Below are positions 17,609 through 28,196 of a stretch of DNA of 64,000 nucleotides, in pieces. Source of the DNA: JASGIT01 sp047601665 (lineage in GTDB: Bacteria > Pseudomonadota > Gammaproteobacteria > Burkholderiales > Burkholderiaceae_C); contig JASGIT010000001.1 of the NCBI GenBank assembly GCA_047601665.1, positions 3,224,001 through 3,288,000 of the forward strand, in the 5' to 3' direction. How positions within the stretch are numbered: the stretch's first letter is position 1; each line of letters begins with the position of its first letter. Below the pieces are notes generated by a model. The model was given only the letters and a program-made list of their open reading frames with translations, searched no databases and was not told the DNA's origin. The translations under genes and the position numbers were made by a program.

Positions 17609-18539
17609 CGTGCAGCCAGCGGACAACGCGGCAGGGGCCGCCCCCGGCGCGCCCGAACCCACGGCCGGTGCGCTGCTGCGCCAGGCGCGGGAGGCGGCGG
17701 GCGTGCACATTGGCGCGCTGGCCGGCGCCATGAAGGTGCCGGAGCACAAGCTGCAGGCGTTCGAGGAGGACGATTACTCCGTCTTCCCCGACGCGGTGTT
17801 CACGCGCGCGCTGGCCTCCAGCATCTGCCGTGCGCTGCGGGTGGACGCGGCCCCGGTGCTCGCGCGGCTGCCGCAGGGCCAGCAGCCCAGCCTGGGGCCC
17901 GCACATGCCTCCATCAACGCGACGTTCAAAGACCCCGGCCCGCGCGGCGCCGTGCGCAGCACGGGCACGCCGGTGGGCGGGAGCAGGGCGGGTTCGCGCA
18001 TGGTGGGGCTGGCGGTGCTGGCGCTGCTGGTGGGGGCGGCGCTGGTGTATTTCGTGCCCGGCAGCGTGCTGGAGCGGCTGAAGCCGCAGGCGGCGGACGC
18101 TCCGGCCCACCCGACACAGACGGTGGTGGTGGCGGTCGCGCCCGCAGCGGCGGAGCCGGCTTCCCAGCCTGCCGTGGCGGAGCCCGTGCCCGCCATGGAG
18201 CCTGCGGCTCCCGCATTGACCGCCCAGGCGCCCGCCGCGCTGGCCCCTGCCGCCAGCGTGCCTGCGGCGGCCCCAGCGCCCGTGGCCTCCGCCCCCGCAG
18301 CGGAGGGCATCATCGAATTCCGCGCCAGCGCCGAATCGTGGGTGCAGGTGCGCGACGCCACGGGCGCCGTCACGTTCCAGCGCAGCCTGCAGCCGGGCGA
18401 AACGGCCCAGGCCACCGGCAAGCCGCCGCTGGCCGTGGTGGTGGGCAAGGTGGACGTGACCGCCGTGTCCGTGCGCGGCAAGCCGTTCGACTTGAAGGCG
18501 GTGTCGCGCGACAACGTGGCGCGCTTTGAGGTGAAGTAA
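17601..18539 (+). CDS. rodZ: RodZ-like cytoskeletal membrane protein (HTH-TM-DUF4115)
   Basis: 312 residues. A cytoplasmic Xre-like helix-turn-helix domain (LLRQAREAAGVHIGALAGAM) is followed by a membrane segment near residues 135-155 (MVGLAVLALLVGAALVYF), a long Ala/Pro-rich periplasmic linker and a C-terminal beta domain (ESWVQVRDATGAVTFQRSL). This is the RodZ layout that links MreB filaments to the membrane and sets rod shape. ATG at 17601 has GAGGTG 6 bases upstream; ATG 17583 is in frame but less well placed. Its TAA shares a base with the ispG start. Confidence 0.9.
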   Translation: MSDVQPADNAAGAAPGAPEPTAGALLRQAREAAGVHIGALAGAMKVPEHKLQAFEEDDYSVFPDAVFTRALASSICRALRVDAAPVLARLPQGQQPSLGPAHASINATFKDPGPRGAVRSTGTPVGGSRAGSRMVGLAVLALLVGAALVYFVPGSVLERLKPQAADAPAHPTQTVVVAVAPAAAEPASQPAVAEPVPAMEPAAPALTAQAPAALAPAASVPAAAPAPVASAPAAEGIIEFRASAESWVQVRDATGAVTFQRSLQPGETAQATGKPPLAVVVGKVDVTAVSVRGKPFDLKAVSRDNVARFEVK

Positions 18540-19801
18540 TGCAAGAACCCATTGCACAACCCGTGGCGGTGTCGGCTCCGCTGCCCCGCCGCACGCGCCA
18601 GGCGCGCGTCGCCTGGGGTGGCCGCGTGGTCACCGTGGGCGGCGACGCGCCGGTGCGCGTGCAGTCCATGACCAACACCGACACGGTGGACGCCATCGGC
18701 ACCGCCATCCAGGTCAAGGAACTGGCGCAGGCCGGCTCGGAGTTCGTGCGCATCACTGTGAACACGCCCGAGGCCGCGCAGGCCGTGCCCTACATCCGCG
18801 AGCAGCTCGACCGCATGGGCGAAAGCGTGCCGCTGGTGGGCGACTTCCACTACAACGGCCACCGCCTGCTGACCGAATACCCGGCCTGCGCCGAGGCGCT
18901 GAGCAAGTACCGCATCAACCCCGGCAACGTGGGCAAGGGCGACAAGAAGGACAAGCAGTTCGGCCAGATGATCGAGGCCGCCATGCGCTGGGACAAGGCC
19001 GTGCGCATCGGCGTGAACTGGGGCAGCCTGGACCAGGAACTGCTGGCGAGCCTGATGGACGCCAACAGCCGCCGCGCCCAGCCCTGGGAGGCGCGCCAGG
19101 TCATGTACGAGGCGCTGATCACCTCGGCCATCGAATCCGCGAAGCTGGCCGAGTCCATGGGCCTGAACGGCGACCAGATCATCCTCTCGTGCAAGGTCAG
19201 CGGCGTGCAGGACTTGATTGCCGTGTACCGCGAACTCGCGCGCCGCTGCGACTACGCGCTGCACCTGGGCCTGACCGAAGCGGGCATGGGCACCAAGGGC
19301 ACGGTGGCGTCGGCCACGGCCCTGTCCATCCTGCTGCAGGAGGGCATTGGTGACACCATCCGCGTCTCGCTCACGCCCCAGCCGGGCGAGGCGCGCACGC
19401 AGGAGGTGGTGGTGGCGTCCGAAATCCTGCAGTCGCTGGGCCTGCGCGTGTTCGTGCCCAGCGTCACGGCCTGCCCGGGCTGCGGGCGCACCACCAGCAC
19501 CACGTTCCAGGAACTGGCCAAGCAGATCGACGACTACCTGCGCGCGCAGATGCCCGTGTGGCGCGCGCGCTACCCTGGCGTGGAGGGCATGAAGGTGGCC
19601 GTGATGGGCTGCATCGTCAACGGCCCGGGCGAGAGCAAGCACGCCGACATCGGCATCAGCCTGCCCGGCACCGGCGAGGCGCCCGCCGCGCCCGTGTTCA
19701 TCGACGGCGAGAAGGCCCTGACCCTGCGCGGCGAGCGCATTGCCGAGGAGTTCCACGCCATCGTCGAGCAGTACGTCGAGCGGCGTTTTGGCTCCCGTTG
19801 A
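18539..19801 (+). CDS. ispG: 4-hydroxy-3-methylbut-2-enyl diphosphate synthase (IspG)
   Basis: 420 residues, the length of the betaproteobacterial form that lacks the plant-type insert. Catalyses the penultimate step of the MEP isoprenoid pathway with a 4Fe-4S cluster. Recognised by VQSMTNTDT, PGNVGKGD, the cysteine pair in CPGCGRTTSTT and GCIVNGPGE. The start overlaps the rodZ stop by one base. A dispersed repeat copy follows at once and separates it from hisS. Confidence 0.96.
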   Translation: MQEPIAQPVAVSAPLPRRTRQARVAWGGRVVTVGGDAPVRVQSMTNTDTVDAIGTAIQVKELAQAGSEFVRITVNTPEAAQAVPYIREQLDRMGESVPLVGDFHYNGHRLLTEYPACAEALSKYRINPGNVGKGDKKDKQFGQMIEAAMRWDKAVRIGVNWGSLDQELLASLMDANSRRAQPWEARQVMYEALITSAIESAKLAESMGLNGDQIILSCKVSGVQDLIAVYRELARRCDYALHLGLTEAGMGTKGTVASATALSILLQEGIGDTIRVSLTPQPGEARTQEVVVASEILQSLGLRVFVPSVTACPGCGRTTSTTFQELAKQIDDYLRAQMPVWRARYPGVEGMKVAVMGCIVNGPGESKHADIGISLPGTGEAPAAPVFIDGEKALTLRGERIAEEFHAIVEQYVERRFGSR

Positions 19802-19802
19802 T

Positions 19803-19862
19803 CTACTATAAAAATAATAGCTGCTAGCGCTTGTTCCATAAGCGCTGGAGGCCTATTTTATT
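19803..19862 (-). repeat. Dispersed Comamonadaceae-type repeat, copy R3 (best preserved)
   Basis: Between ispG and hisS. In plus-strand order: TATAAAAATAATAGCTGC, a perfect 7-bp hairpin AGCGCTT (19826-19832) with AAGCGCT (19840-19846), then GGAGGCCTATTTTA. It runs opposite to copies R1, R2, R4, R6 and R7. It occupies the hisS leader, so its hairpin and AT-rich arm could influence hisS expression. Confidence 0.85.
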
Positions 19863-19884
19863 CAAATTCCAGGGAAACACTCTC

Positions 19885-21216
19885 GTGAGCAAAGTGCAGA
19901 AGCTGAGCGCCGTCAAGGGCATGAACGACATCCTGCCCGCCTCGGTGCCGCGCACCGAGAAGCTGCCCACCTCCGCGCGCTGGCAGTGGTTCGAGGCGGC
20001 GGTGCGCAAGGTGCTGGGCCGCTACGGCTACCAGTACCTGCTGACGCCCATCGTCGAGCCCACGGCGCTGTTCGTGCGCGGACTGGGCGAGGTGACAGAC
20101 ATCGTCGAAAAGGAGATGTACTCCTTCACCGACGCGATGAACGGCGACAAGCTCACGCTGCGCCCCGAGGCCACCGCCGGCATCGTGCGCGCCATGGTCG
20201 AGCACAACGCGCTCTACAACGGCCCGCTGCGCCTGTGGACGCACGGCCCCATGTTCCGCCACGAGCGCCCGCAGAAGGGCCGCTACCGCCAGTTCCACCA
20301 GCTGGACGTGGAGGCGCTGGGCTTCGCGGGGCCCGACGTGGACGCGGAAATCATCCTCGTCGCCCGCGCGCTGTGGCGCGAGCTGGGCCTGGTCGAGGGC
20401 CAGCATGTGCGGCTCGAAATCAACAGCCTGGGCCAGCCCGCCGAACGCCGAGAACACCGCGAGGCGCTGATCCGCCACTTCGAGCAGCACCAGGACCAAC
20501 TGGACGAAGAAGCGCGCCGCCGCCTGCACAGCAACCCGCTGCGCATCCTCGACAGCAAGAACCCCGCCATGCAGCCGCTGATCGAAGCCGCGCCCCAGCT
20601 CATGGACTTCCTGGGCGACGCATCGCGCGCCCACTTCGACGCCGTGCGCGCCGCGCTCGAAGCCGTGGGCCTCGAATACCGCGTGAACCCGCGCCTGGTG
20701 CGCGGCATGGACTACTACAACCTCACCGTGTTCGAGTGGGTGACCGACCATCTCGGCTCGCAAGGCACGGTGTGCGGCGGCGGGCGCTACGACGGCCTGA
20801 TCGAGCAACTGGGCGGCAAGGGCGCTCCCGCCGTGGGCTTCGGTCTCGGCATCGAGCGCCTGCTGCTGCTGGCCGACGAGTTGGACCTCGCCATGCCCGG
20901 CGCGGCGGCGGACGTGTACGCCATCGTCCCGCCCGGCACGCCGCTGGCCCCCGTCATCGCCACGCTGGAGGCGCTGCGCGCTGCCGGGTTGAACGTGGTG
21001 CAGCACGCGGGCGGCGCGGAAGGCCCTGGCAGCATGAAGGCCCAGTTCAAAAAAGCCGACGCCAGCGGCGCGCGCCATGCCCTCGTCTTCGGCGCGGACG
21101 AGCTGGCGCGCGGCGGCGTTACCGCCAAAGCCCTGCGCGACGGCAGCGGCGCGCAGGCCGAACTCCCCCTGGCCGGTGTGGCGCAATGGGCCGCCACCCT
21201 ACAATCCCCCGCTTGA
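19885..21216 (+). CDS. hisS: Histidyl-tRNA synthetase
   Basis: 443 residues, a class II synthetase. Motifs seen: the start KLSAVKGMNDILP, motif 2 GPMFRHERPQKGRYRQFHQ, the histidine-binding loop GLVRGMDYYN-like segment (RLVRGMDYYNLTVFEW), and motif 3 VGFGLGIERLLLL. The GTG at 19885 fits the family N-terminus and has AGGG about 10 bases upstream; the frame extends back into repeat R3 but that part is not conserved. Confidence 0.96.
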   Translation: MSKVQKLSAVKGMNDILPASVPRTEKLPTSARWQWFEAAVRKVLGRYGYQYLLTPIVEPTALFVRGLGEVTDIVEKEMYSFTDAMNGDKLTLRPEATAGIVRAMVEHNALYNGPLRLWTHGPMFRHERPQKGRYRQFHQLDVEALGFAGPDVDAEIILVARALWRELGLVEGQHVRLEINSLGQPAERREHREALIRHFEQHQDQLDEEARRRLHSNPLRILDSKNPAMQPLIEAAPQLMDFLGDASRAHFDAVRAALEAVGLEYRVNPRLVRGMDYYNLTVFEWVTDHLGSQGTVCGGGRYDGLIEQLGGKGAPAVGFGLGIERLLLLADELDLAMPGAAADVYAIVPPGTPLAPVIATLEALRAAGLNVVQHAGGAEGPGSMKAQFKKADASGARHALVFGADELARGGVTAKALRDGSGAQAELPLAGVAQWAATLQSPA

Positions 21217-21234
21217 ATCCGGACTGACTGATAC

Positions 21235-21894
21235 ATGGCACAACACCTCGACCTCGAAGAACAAGAGCAGCTAGACCAACTCAAGGCGTTCTGGGCCACC
21301 TGGGGCACCCTCATCAGCATCGTGCTGATCATCGTCTTCGGCGGCTTTGCCGCCTGGAACGGCTACCAGTACTGGCAGAACCGCCAGGCCGCGCAGGCCG
21401 CGGCGCTGTCCGACGCGGTGGACGCCGCCATCGCCGTCAGGGACACGGCCCGCATCGAACAAGCCTTCAACGACCTCAAGACGAACTACGGCGGCACCGT
21501 CCAGGCGGGCCTCGCGGGCCTGCAAACCGCCAAGGCCCTGGTGGACGCGGGTAAGCTCGACGAAGCCAAGGCCGCGCTCACCTGGGTGGCCGACAGCGCT
21601 GCCGACCCCGGCCACCAGGCCATTGCGCGCCTGCGCCTCGCCAGCCTGCTGGCGCAGCAGCAAAAATACGACGAGGCGCTGCAGCGCCTGACCGGCAACC
21701 TGCCGCCCGAATTCGAAGCCGCCGCCAACGACGCGCGGGGCGACGTCTACGCCCTGCAAGGCAAAAAGGCCGAGGCCATCGCCGCCTACCAGCAGGCGTA
21801 CCAGCGCTTCGACGCCGACCTGGAATACCGCCGCCTGGTCGAAGCCAAGCTCAACGCGCTGGGCGCGCAGCCGCAACAGGGAGAGAAGAAATGA
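21235..21894 (+). CDS. yfgM: YfgM-like tetratricopeptide membrane protein
   Basis: 219 residues. One membrane segment (about residues 23-43, GTLISIVLIIVFGGFAAW) anchors a periplasmic TPR domain. E. coli YfgM works with the PpiD chaperone at the Sec translocon, and the gene sits in the same place here, between hisS and bamB. A TACAAT box at 21200-21205 could be a -10 element. The stop overlaps the bamB start. Confidence 0.88.
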   Translation: MAQHLDLEEQEQLDQLKAFWATWGTLISIVLIIVFGGFAAWNGYQYWQNRQAAQAAALSDAVDAAIAVRDTARIEQAFNDLKTNYGGTVQAGLAGLQTAKALVDAGKLDEAKAALTWVADSAADPGHQAIARLRLASLLAQQQKYDEALQRLTGNLPPEFEAAANDARGDVYALQGKKAEAIAAYQQAYQRFDADLEYRRLVEAKLNALGAQPQQGEKK

Positions 21895-23027
21895 TGCTGC
21901 GACGTTCCGCATTGGCCGTTTGCGTGCTGTCTGTCGCGCTCACCGGCTGTTCCTACTTCGACTTCGGCGGCTCCAAGGCCCCCAAGCCCGCCGAGATCGG
22001 CACCTTCACCCCCGTGCTGGGCGTGCGCCAGGCGTGGACGGCCAAGATCGGCCCCATGGGCCGCATCTCGCTCACCCCGCAGGTCAACGGCACGCTGGTC
22101 ACGCTGGCTTCGGGCGACGGTACCGTGGCCGCGATCGACGTGCGCACCGGCGGCGACCTCTGGCGCACCAACGTGGGCAAGCCGCTGTCGGCCGGCGTGG
22201 GCACGGACGGCAAGCGCAGCGCCGTGGTCACCCAGGACAACGAACTCGTGGTGCTGGCCGATGGCCGCGAAGCCTGGCGCAAGAGCCTGCCCGCGCAGGT
22301 CTTCACCGCCCCGCTGGTGGCGGGCGAGCGCGTGTTCGTGCTGGCGGCAGACCGCTCCCTCACCGCCTACGACGGTGCCACCGGCAAGCGCCTGTGGACG
22401 CAGCAGCGCCCCGGCGAGCCGCTGGTGCTGCGCCACGCCGGCGTGCTCATGCCCCTGGGCGATACCCTGGTGGCAGGCATGTCGGGCCGCCTGGTGGGTT
22501 ACAACCCCGACAACGGCAGCATCAAGTGGGAGGCCCCCATCGCCACCGCGCGTGGCACCAACGACGTGGAGCGCCTGGTCGAACTCGTGGGCCATACCAG
22601 CCGCGTGGGCGAAAGCGTCTGCGCCCGCGCCTTCCAGACGGCGGTGGGCTGCGTCAACACCGACCGCGCCACCGTCGCCTGGAGCCAGACCGCCAACGGC
22701 GCCACGGGCGTGAGCGGCGACGAGCGCTTCGTCTTCGGCTCCGAAAGCAACGGCAACGTGATGGCCTGGAAGCGCGCGGACGGCTCGCGCGCCTGGACTT
22801 CCGACCGCCTGCTGTACCGCCACCTCACGGCCCCGCTGGTGCTGGGCCGCGCCGTGGTCATGGGCGACGACACCGGCTCCGTGTTCCTGCTGAACAAGGA
22901 AGATGGCGCGCTGCTCAACCGGCTGACCACCGACGGCTCCGGCATCGCTGCCGAGCCCGTGGCGGCGGGGGACACGCTGGTCGTGGTCACCCGCAACGGC
23001 GGCGTCTACGGGTTCCGCCCTGAATGA
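21891..23027 (+). CDS. bamB: Outer membrane assembly factor BamB
   Basis: 378 residues. Lipobox LTGC (VALTGCSYFDFGG) then a beta-propeller of PQQ-like repeats (DGTVAAIDVRTGGDLWRTN; NPDNGSIKWEAPI). It is the lipoprotein that helps BamA fold outer-membrane barrels. Two adjacent ATG codons (21891, 21894) are possible; the first overlaps the yfgM stop by four bases. The stop overlaps der in the same way. Confidence 0.94.
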   Translation: MMLRRSALAVCVLSVALTGCSYFDFGGSKAPKPAEIGTFTPVLGVRQAWTAKIGPMGRISLTPQVNGTLVTLASGDGTVAAIDVRTGGDLWRTNVGKPLSAGVGTDGKRSAVVTQDNELVVLADGREAWRKSLPAQVFTAPLVAGERVFVLAADRSLTAYDGATGKRLWTQQRPGEPLVLRHAGVLMPLGDTLVAGMSGRLVGYNPDNGSIKWEAPIATARGTNDVERLVELVGHTSRVGESVCARAFQTAVGCVNTDRATVAWSQTANGATGVSGDERFVFGSESNGNVMAWKRADGSRAWTSDRLLYRHLTAPLVLGRAVVMGDDTGSVFLLNKEDGALLNRLTTDGSGIAAEPVAAGDTLVVVTRNGGVYGFRPE

Positions 23028-24373
23028 TGAAACCCGTCATCGCCCTCGTGGGGCGGCCCAACGTCGGCAAATCCACGCTGTTCAACCGGCTGACCAAGTC
23101 CCGTGACGCCATCGTGGCCGACTTCGCGGGCCTGACCCGCGACCGGCACTACGGCAATGGCCGCCAGGGCAAGCACGAGTACATCGTCATCGACACCGGC
23201 GGCTTCGAGCCCGATGCGGGCAGCGGCATCTTCCGCGAAATGGCCAAGCAGACCCAGCAGGCCGTGGCCGAGGCCGACGTGGTGGTCTTCGTGCTCGACG
23301 CGCGCGCGGGCGTCTCGGCGCAAGACCACGACATCGCCATCTACCTGCGCCGCCTGGGCAAGCCCTGCGTGCTGGTCGCCAACAAGGCCGAGGGAATGCA
23401 GGCGGGCGCGCAGCTGTCCGAGTTCTACGAACTGGGCCTGGGCGAAGTGCTGCCCGTGTCCGCCGCGCACGGCCAGGGCGTGCGCAGCCTGGTCGATCAG
23501 GCGCTGGCGCCGCTGAACCTGCCCGAGCCGGAGGAAGAGGCCGAGGACGCGGGCCAGGGCCCCATCAAGCTCGCCGTGGCGGGGCGGCCCAACGTGGGCA
23601 AGTCCACCCTCATCAACACCTGGCTGGGCGAAGAGCGCCTGGTCGCCTTCGACATGCCCGGCACCACGCGCGACGCGATTTCCGTGCCGTTCGAGCGCAA
23701 CGGCCAGCGCTTCGAGCTGATCGACACGGCGGGCCTGCGCCGCAAGGGCAGGGTGTTCGAGGCCATCGAGAAATTCTCGGTCGTCAAGACCCTGCAGGCC
23801 ATCGAATCCGCCAACGTCGTGCTGCTGCTGCTCGACGCCACGCAGGGCGTGACCGACCAGGACGCGCACATCGCGGGCTACATCCTGGAGAGCGGCCGCG
23901 CCGTGGTGCTGGCCGTGAACAAGTGGGACGCGGTGGACGACTACCAGCGCCAGATGCTGGAGCGATCGATAGAAACGCGCCTGTCGTTCTTGAAATTCGC
24001 CACGCTGCACTACATCTCCGCCAAGAAGCGCCAGGGCCTGGGGCCGCTGTGGTCGTCGATCGCGCAGGCGCACAAGGCGGCCACGTGCAAGATGCCCACG
24101 CCGGTGCTCACGCGCCTGCTGCTGGAATCGGTGCAGTTTCAAGCGCCGAAGAAGAGTGGCATGTTCCGCCCCAAGCTGCGCTATGCGCACCAGGGCGGCA
24201 TGAATCCTCCGGTCATCGTGATCCACGGCAACTCGCTGGAGCACGTGACCGAGGCCTACAAGCGCTTTCTGGAAGGGCGCTTCCGCAAGGAATTCAACCT
24301 GGTGGGCACGCCGCTGCGCATCGAGATGAAGACTTCGCATAATCCCTACGCCGACAAGGACGGCGGGGCATAA
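23024..24373 (+). CDS. der: GTPase Der (EngA)
   Basis: 449 residues with two GTPase domains in tandem, each with a P-loop GRPNVGKS (near residues 10 and 187), followed by a KH-like domain. It is needed for assembly of the large ribosomal subunit. Second-domain switch segments are visible (PGTTRDAISVPFE, DTAGLRRKGRV). Starts ATG 23024 or 23027, overlapping the bamB stop. Confidence 0.97.
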   Translation: MMKPVIALVGRPNVGKSTLFNRLTKSRDAIVADFAGLTRDRHYGNGRQGKHEYIVIDTGGFEPDAGSGIFREMAKQTQQAVAEADVVVFVLDARAGVSAQDHDIAIYLRRLGKPCVLVANKAEGMQAGAQLSEFYELGLGEVLPVSAAHGQGVRSLVDQALAPLNLPEPEEEAEDAGQGPIKLAVAGRPNVGKSTLINTWLGEERLVAFDMPGTTRDAISVPFERNGQRFELIDTAGLRRKGRVFEAIEKFSVVKTLQAIESANVVLLLLDATQGVTDQDAHIAGYILESGRAVVLAVNKWDAVDDYQRQMLERSIETRLSFLKFATLHYISAKKRQGLGPLWSSIAQAHKAATCKMPTPVLTRLLLESVQFQAPKKSGMFRPKLRYAHQGGMNPPVIVIHGNSLEHVTEAYKRFLEGRFRKEFNLVGTPLRIEMKTSHNPYADKDGGA

Positions 24374-24438
24374 GGACCGGCGGCCTGTGGTAAGGTCGCC
24401 GCATCACAACAACAACTCTTTTGAACACGGAGAATATC

Positions 24439-24690
24439 GTGAGCAATAAAGGCCAACTCCTCCAAGACCCGTTCCTGAACGCGCTGCGCCGCGAACATGT
24501 GCCGGTGTCGATCTATCTGGTCAACGGCATCAAGCTGCAAGGCCAGATCGAATCCTTCGACCAATACGTCGTGCTGCTGCGCAACACGGTCACGCAAATG
24601 GTCTACAAGCACGCCATTTCCACCATCGTGCCGGGCCGCGCCGTGAACTTCTCCACGGCGGAAGCGGCAGGCGAGCCGAGCGGCGCTTAA
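24439..24690 (+). CDS. hfq: RNA chaperone Hfq
   Basis: 83 residues. The Sm1 (QDPFLNALRREHVPVSIYLVNGI, read across residues 9-31) and Sm2 (YKHAIST) motifs are typical. Brings small RNAs and mRNAs together. GTG at 24439 matches the universal MSNKGQ start and has GGAGA 7 bases upstream; an in-frame TTG at 24421 was rejected. The C-terminal tail beyond the Sm core is short. Confidence 0.96.
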   Translation: MSNKGQLLQDPFLNALRREHVPVSIYLVNGIKLQGQIESFDQYVVLLRNTVTQMVYKHAISTIVPGRAVNFSTAEAAGEPSGA

Positions 24691-24691
24691 T

Positions 24692-25843
<1,152 letters not shown>

Positions 25844-25896
25844 TTGGGCACAATGGCGGGTTTGGCCCAGGCCCACCCCATTCTGAGACCCTTCGC

Positions 25897-27258
25897 ATGA
25901 ATCCTCTCATCCGCGCCCCCCGCTGGGCGATGCTGCCGGAACGCATCCGCGGAATGTTCAACCTGAACGATCCGCGCTGGGGCCGGGGCGACGACCACCA
26001 AGGCAATGACGACAACCGTCCGCCGCCACAGGAACGCCCGCCGCAGGAGCCGCAGCGCCCGCGCCCGCAGGGCTCCGGCGGCGGCCAGCCGCCCGATCTG
26101 GACGAACTCTGGCGCGACCTGAACCGCAAGATCTCGGGCCTGTTCGGCAACAAGCCGTCGGGCAACGGCGGCAACAACGGCAATGGCGGCGGCTTCCAGC
26201 CCGACATGAAGGGCGCCGGCATCGGCGTGGGCGTGCTCGCCGCCATTGCCGTGCTGATCTGGCTGGGCACGGGTTTCTTCATCGTGCAGGAAGGTCAGCA
26301 GGCCGTCATCACCCAGTTCGGCAAGTACAAGAGCACGGTGGGCGCGGGCTTCAACTGGCGGCTGCCGTACCCCATCCAGAAGCACGAGCTGGTCTTCGTC
26401 ACGCAAATCCGCTCGGCGGACGTGGGGCGCGACAGCATCATCAAGAGCACCGGTCTGCGCGATTCGGCCATGCTGACGGAAGACGAGAACATCGTCGAGA
26501 TCAAGTTCGCCGTGCAATACCGCCTGAGCGACGCGCGCGCCTGGCTGTTCGAGAGCAAGAACCCGGCGGACGCCGTGGTCCAGGCCGCCGAAACCGCAGT
26601 GCGCGAAGTGGTCGGCAAGATGCGCATGGACACCGCCCTGTCCGAAGAGCGCGACCAGATCGCCCCGCGCGTGCGCGTGCTCATGCAAACCATCCTTGAC
26701 CGCTACAACATCGGCGTCGAAGTGGTCGGCATCAACCTGCAGCAAGGCGGCGTGCGCCCGCCCGAGCAGGTGCAGGCCGCGTTCGACGACGTGCTGAAAG
26801 CTGGCCAGGAGCGCGAACGCGCCAAGAACGAGGCCCAGGCCTACGCCAACGACGTGGTGCCGCGCGCCAAGGGCACAGCCTCGCGGCTGACGGAAGAAGC
26901 GTCGGCCTACAAGTCGCGCATCGCGGCCCAGGCCCAGGGCGACGCGCAGCGCTTCAGCGCCGTGCTGACCGAATACCAGAAGGCCCCGCAGGTCACGCGC
27001 GACCGCATGTACCTCGACGCCATGCAGCAGATCTACGGCAACGTCACCAAGGTGCTGGTGGACTCGCGCCAAGGCTCCAACCTGCTGTACCTGCCGCTCG
27101 ACAAGATCATGCAGAACGTGGCCCAGCAGCCTGCCCCCGCCGCTGCCGAGACGCAGCAGCAACCCGCGGGCGGCGCCGCGCCTGCCCCCGCCGCGCCGCC
27201 TGCCGCCACCGACCCGCGTTCCCGCGATGGCCGCACCCGTGACCGCGATTGGCGCTGA
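25897..27258 (+). CDS. hflK: HflK, subunit of the FtsH-modulating complex
   Basis: 453 residues from ATG 25897; a start at 25954 (MFNLNDPRWGRGD) is equally plausible, because neither has a strong ribosome-binding site. N-terminal cytoplasmic stretch rich in Asn, Pro and Gly, one membrane segment (IGVGVLAAIAVLIWLG), then an SPFH/prohibitin domain and a C-terminal Ala/Pro/Gln-rich tail. Together with HflC it forms a cage around the FtsH protease and tunes degradation of membrane proteins. Confidence 0.93.
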   Translation: MNPLIRAPRWAMLPERIRGMFNLNDPRWGRGDDHQGNDDNRPPPQERPPQEPQRPRPQGSGGGQPPDLDELWRDLNRKISGLFGNKPSGNGGNNGNGGGFQPDMKGAGIGVGVLAAIAVLIWLGTGFFIVQEGQQAVITQFGKYKSTVGAGFNWRLPYPIQKHELVFVTQIRSADVGRDSIIKSTGLRDSAMLTEDENIVEIKFAVQYRLSDARAWLFESKNPADAVVQAAETAVREVVGKMRMDTALSEERDQIAPRVRVLMQTILDRYNIGVEVVGINLQQGGVRPPEQVQAAFDDVLKAGQERERAKNEAQAYANDVVPRAKGTASRLTEEASAYKSRIAAQAQGDAQRFSAVLTEYQKAPQVTRDRMYLDAMQQIYGNVTKVLVDSRQGSNLLYLPLDKIMQNVAQQPAPAAAETQQQPAGGAAPAPAAPPAATDPRSRDGRTRDRDWR

Positions 27259-27273
27259 CCCCAGGAGAGTCTT

Positions 27274-28185
27274 GTGAACAGAATCGGTTTCTTCGTCTCC
27301 ACCCTCCTGGTGCTGCTGGCGCTTTTGAGTTCCACGCTCTTCGTGGTCGATCAGCGCCAGTTCGGCGTGGTCTACGCGCTGGGCCAGATCAAGGAAGTCA
27401 TCACCGAGCCGGGGCTGAACTTCAAGCTGCCCCCGCCGTTCCAGAACGTGACCTACATCGACAAGCGCCTGCTCACGCTCGACAGCACCGATACCGAACC
27501 CGTGCTGACCGCGGAAAAGCAGCGTGTGGTGATCGACTGGTACGTGCGCTGGCGCATTTCCGACCCGTCGGCCTACATCCGCAACGTGGGCATGGACGAA
27601 AGCGCGGGCGCGCTGCAACTCAACCGCGTGGTGCGCAATGCCTTCCAGGAGGAAATCAACCGCCGCACCGTGCGCGAACTGCTCTCCACCAAGCGCGAGG
27701 CGCTGATGGCCGACGTGAAAAAAGAAGTGCTGGACGCCGTGCGCGGCGCCAAGCCCTGGGGCGTGGACGTGGTGGACGTGCGCATCACCCGCGTGGACTA
27801 CGTGGAGGCCATCACCGAATCCGTCTACCGCCGCATGGAAGCCGAGCGCAAGCGCGTTGCCAACGAACTGCGCTCCACCGGCGCCGCCGAGGGTGAAAAA
27901 ATCCGCGCCGAGGCCGACCGCCAGCGCGAAATCACCATCGCCAACGCCTACCGCGACGCGCAGAAGATCAAGGGCGAGGGCGACGCCGAAGCGTCCCGCA
28001 TCTACGCCGAGGCCTTTGGCCGCGACCCGCAGTTCGCCCAGTTCTACCGCAGCCTCGACGCCTACAAGGCCAGCTTCAACAAGAAGAGCGACGTGATGGT
28101 GCTCGACCCGTCCTCGTCGGACTTCTTCAAGGCCTTCCGTGGCGGCGCGGCCCCGGCGGCAGCGCCCACCGCGCCGCGCAAGTAA
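27274..28185 (+). CDS. hflC: HflC, subunit of the FtsH-modulating complex
   Basis: 303 residues. An N-terminal membrane anchor (TLLVLLALLSSTLFVV) precedes the SPFH domain (DQRQFGVVYALGQ; RITRVDYVEAITESVYRRM) and a helical region AERKRVANELRSTGAAEGE. Start GTG at 27274 with AGGAGAG 6 bases upstream. Partner of HflK, lying 15 bases downstream of it. Confidence 0.95.
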   Translation: MNRIGFFVSTLLVLLALLSSTLFVVDQRQFGVVYALGQIKEVITEPGLNFKLPPPFQNVTYIDKRLLTLDSTDTEPVLTAEKQRVVIDWYVRWRISDPSAYIRNVGMDESAGALQLNRVVRNAFQEEINRRTVRELLSTKREALMADVKKEVLDAVRGAKPWGVDVVDVRITRVDYVEAITESVYRRMEAERKRVANELRSTGAAEGEKIRAEADRQREITIANAYRDAQKIKGEGDAEASRIYAEAFGRDPQFAQFYRSLDAYKASFNKKSDVMVLDPSSSDFFKAFRGGAAPAAAPTAPRK

Positions 28186-28196
28186 GCGGCCCTCTC

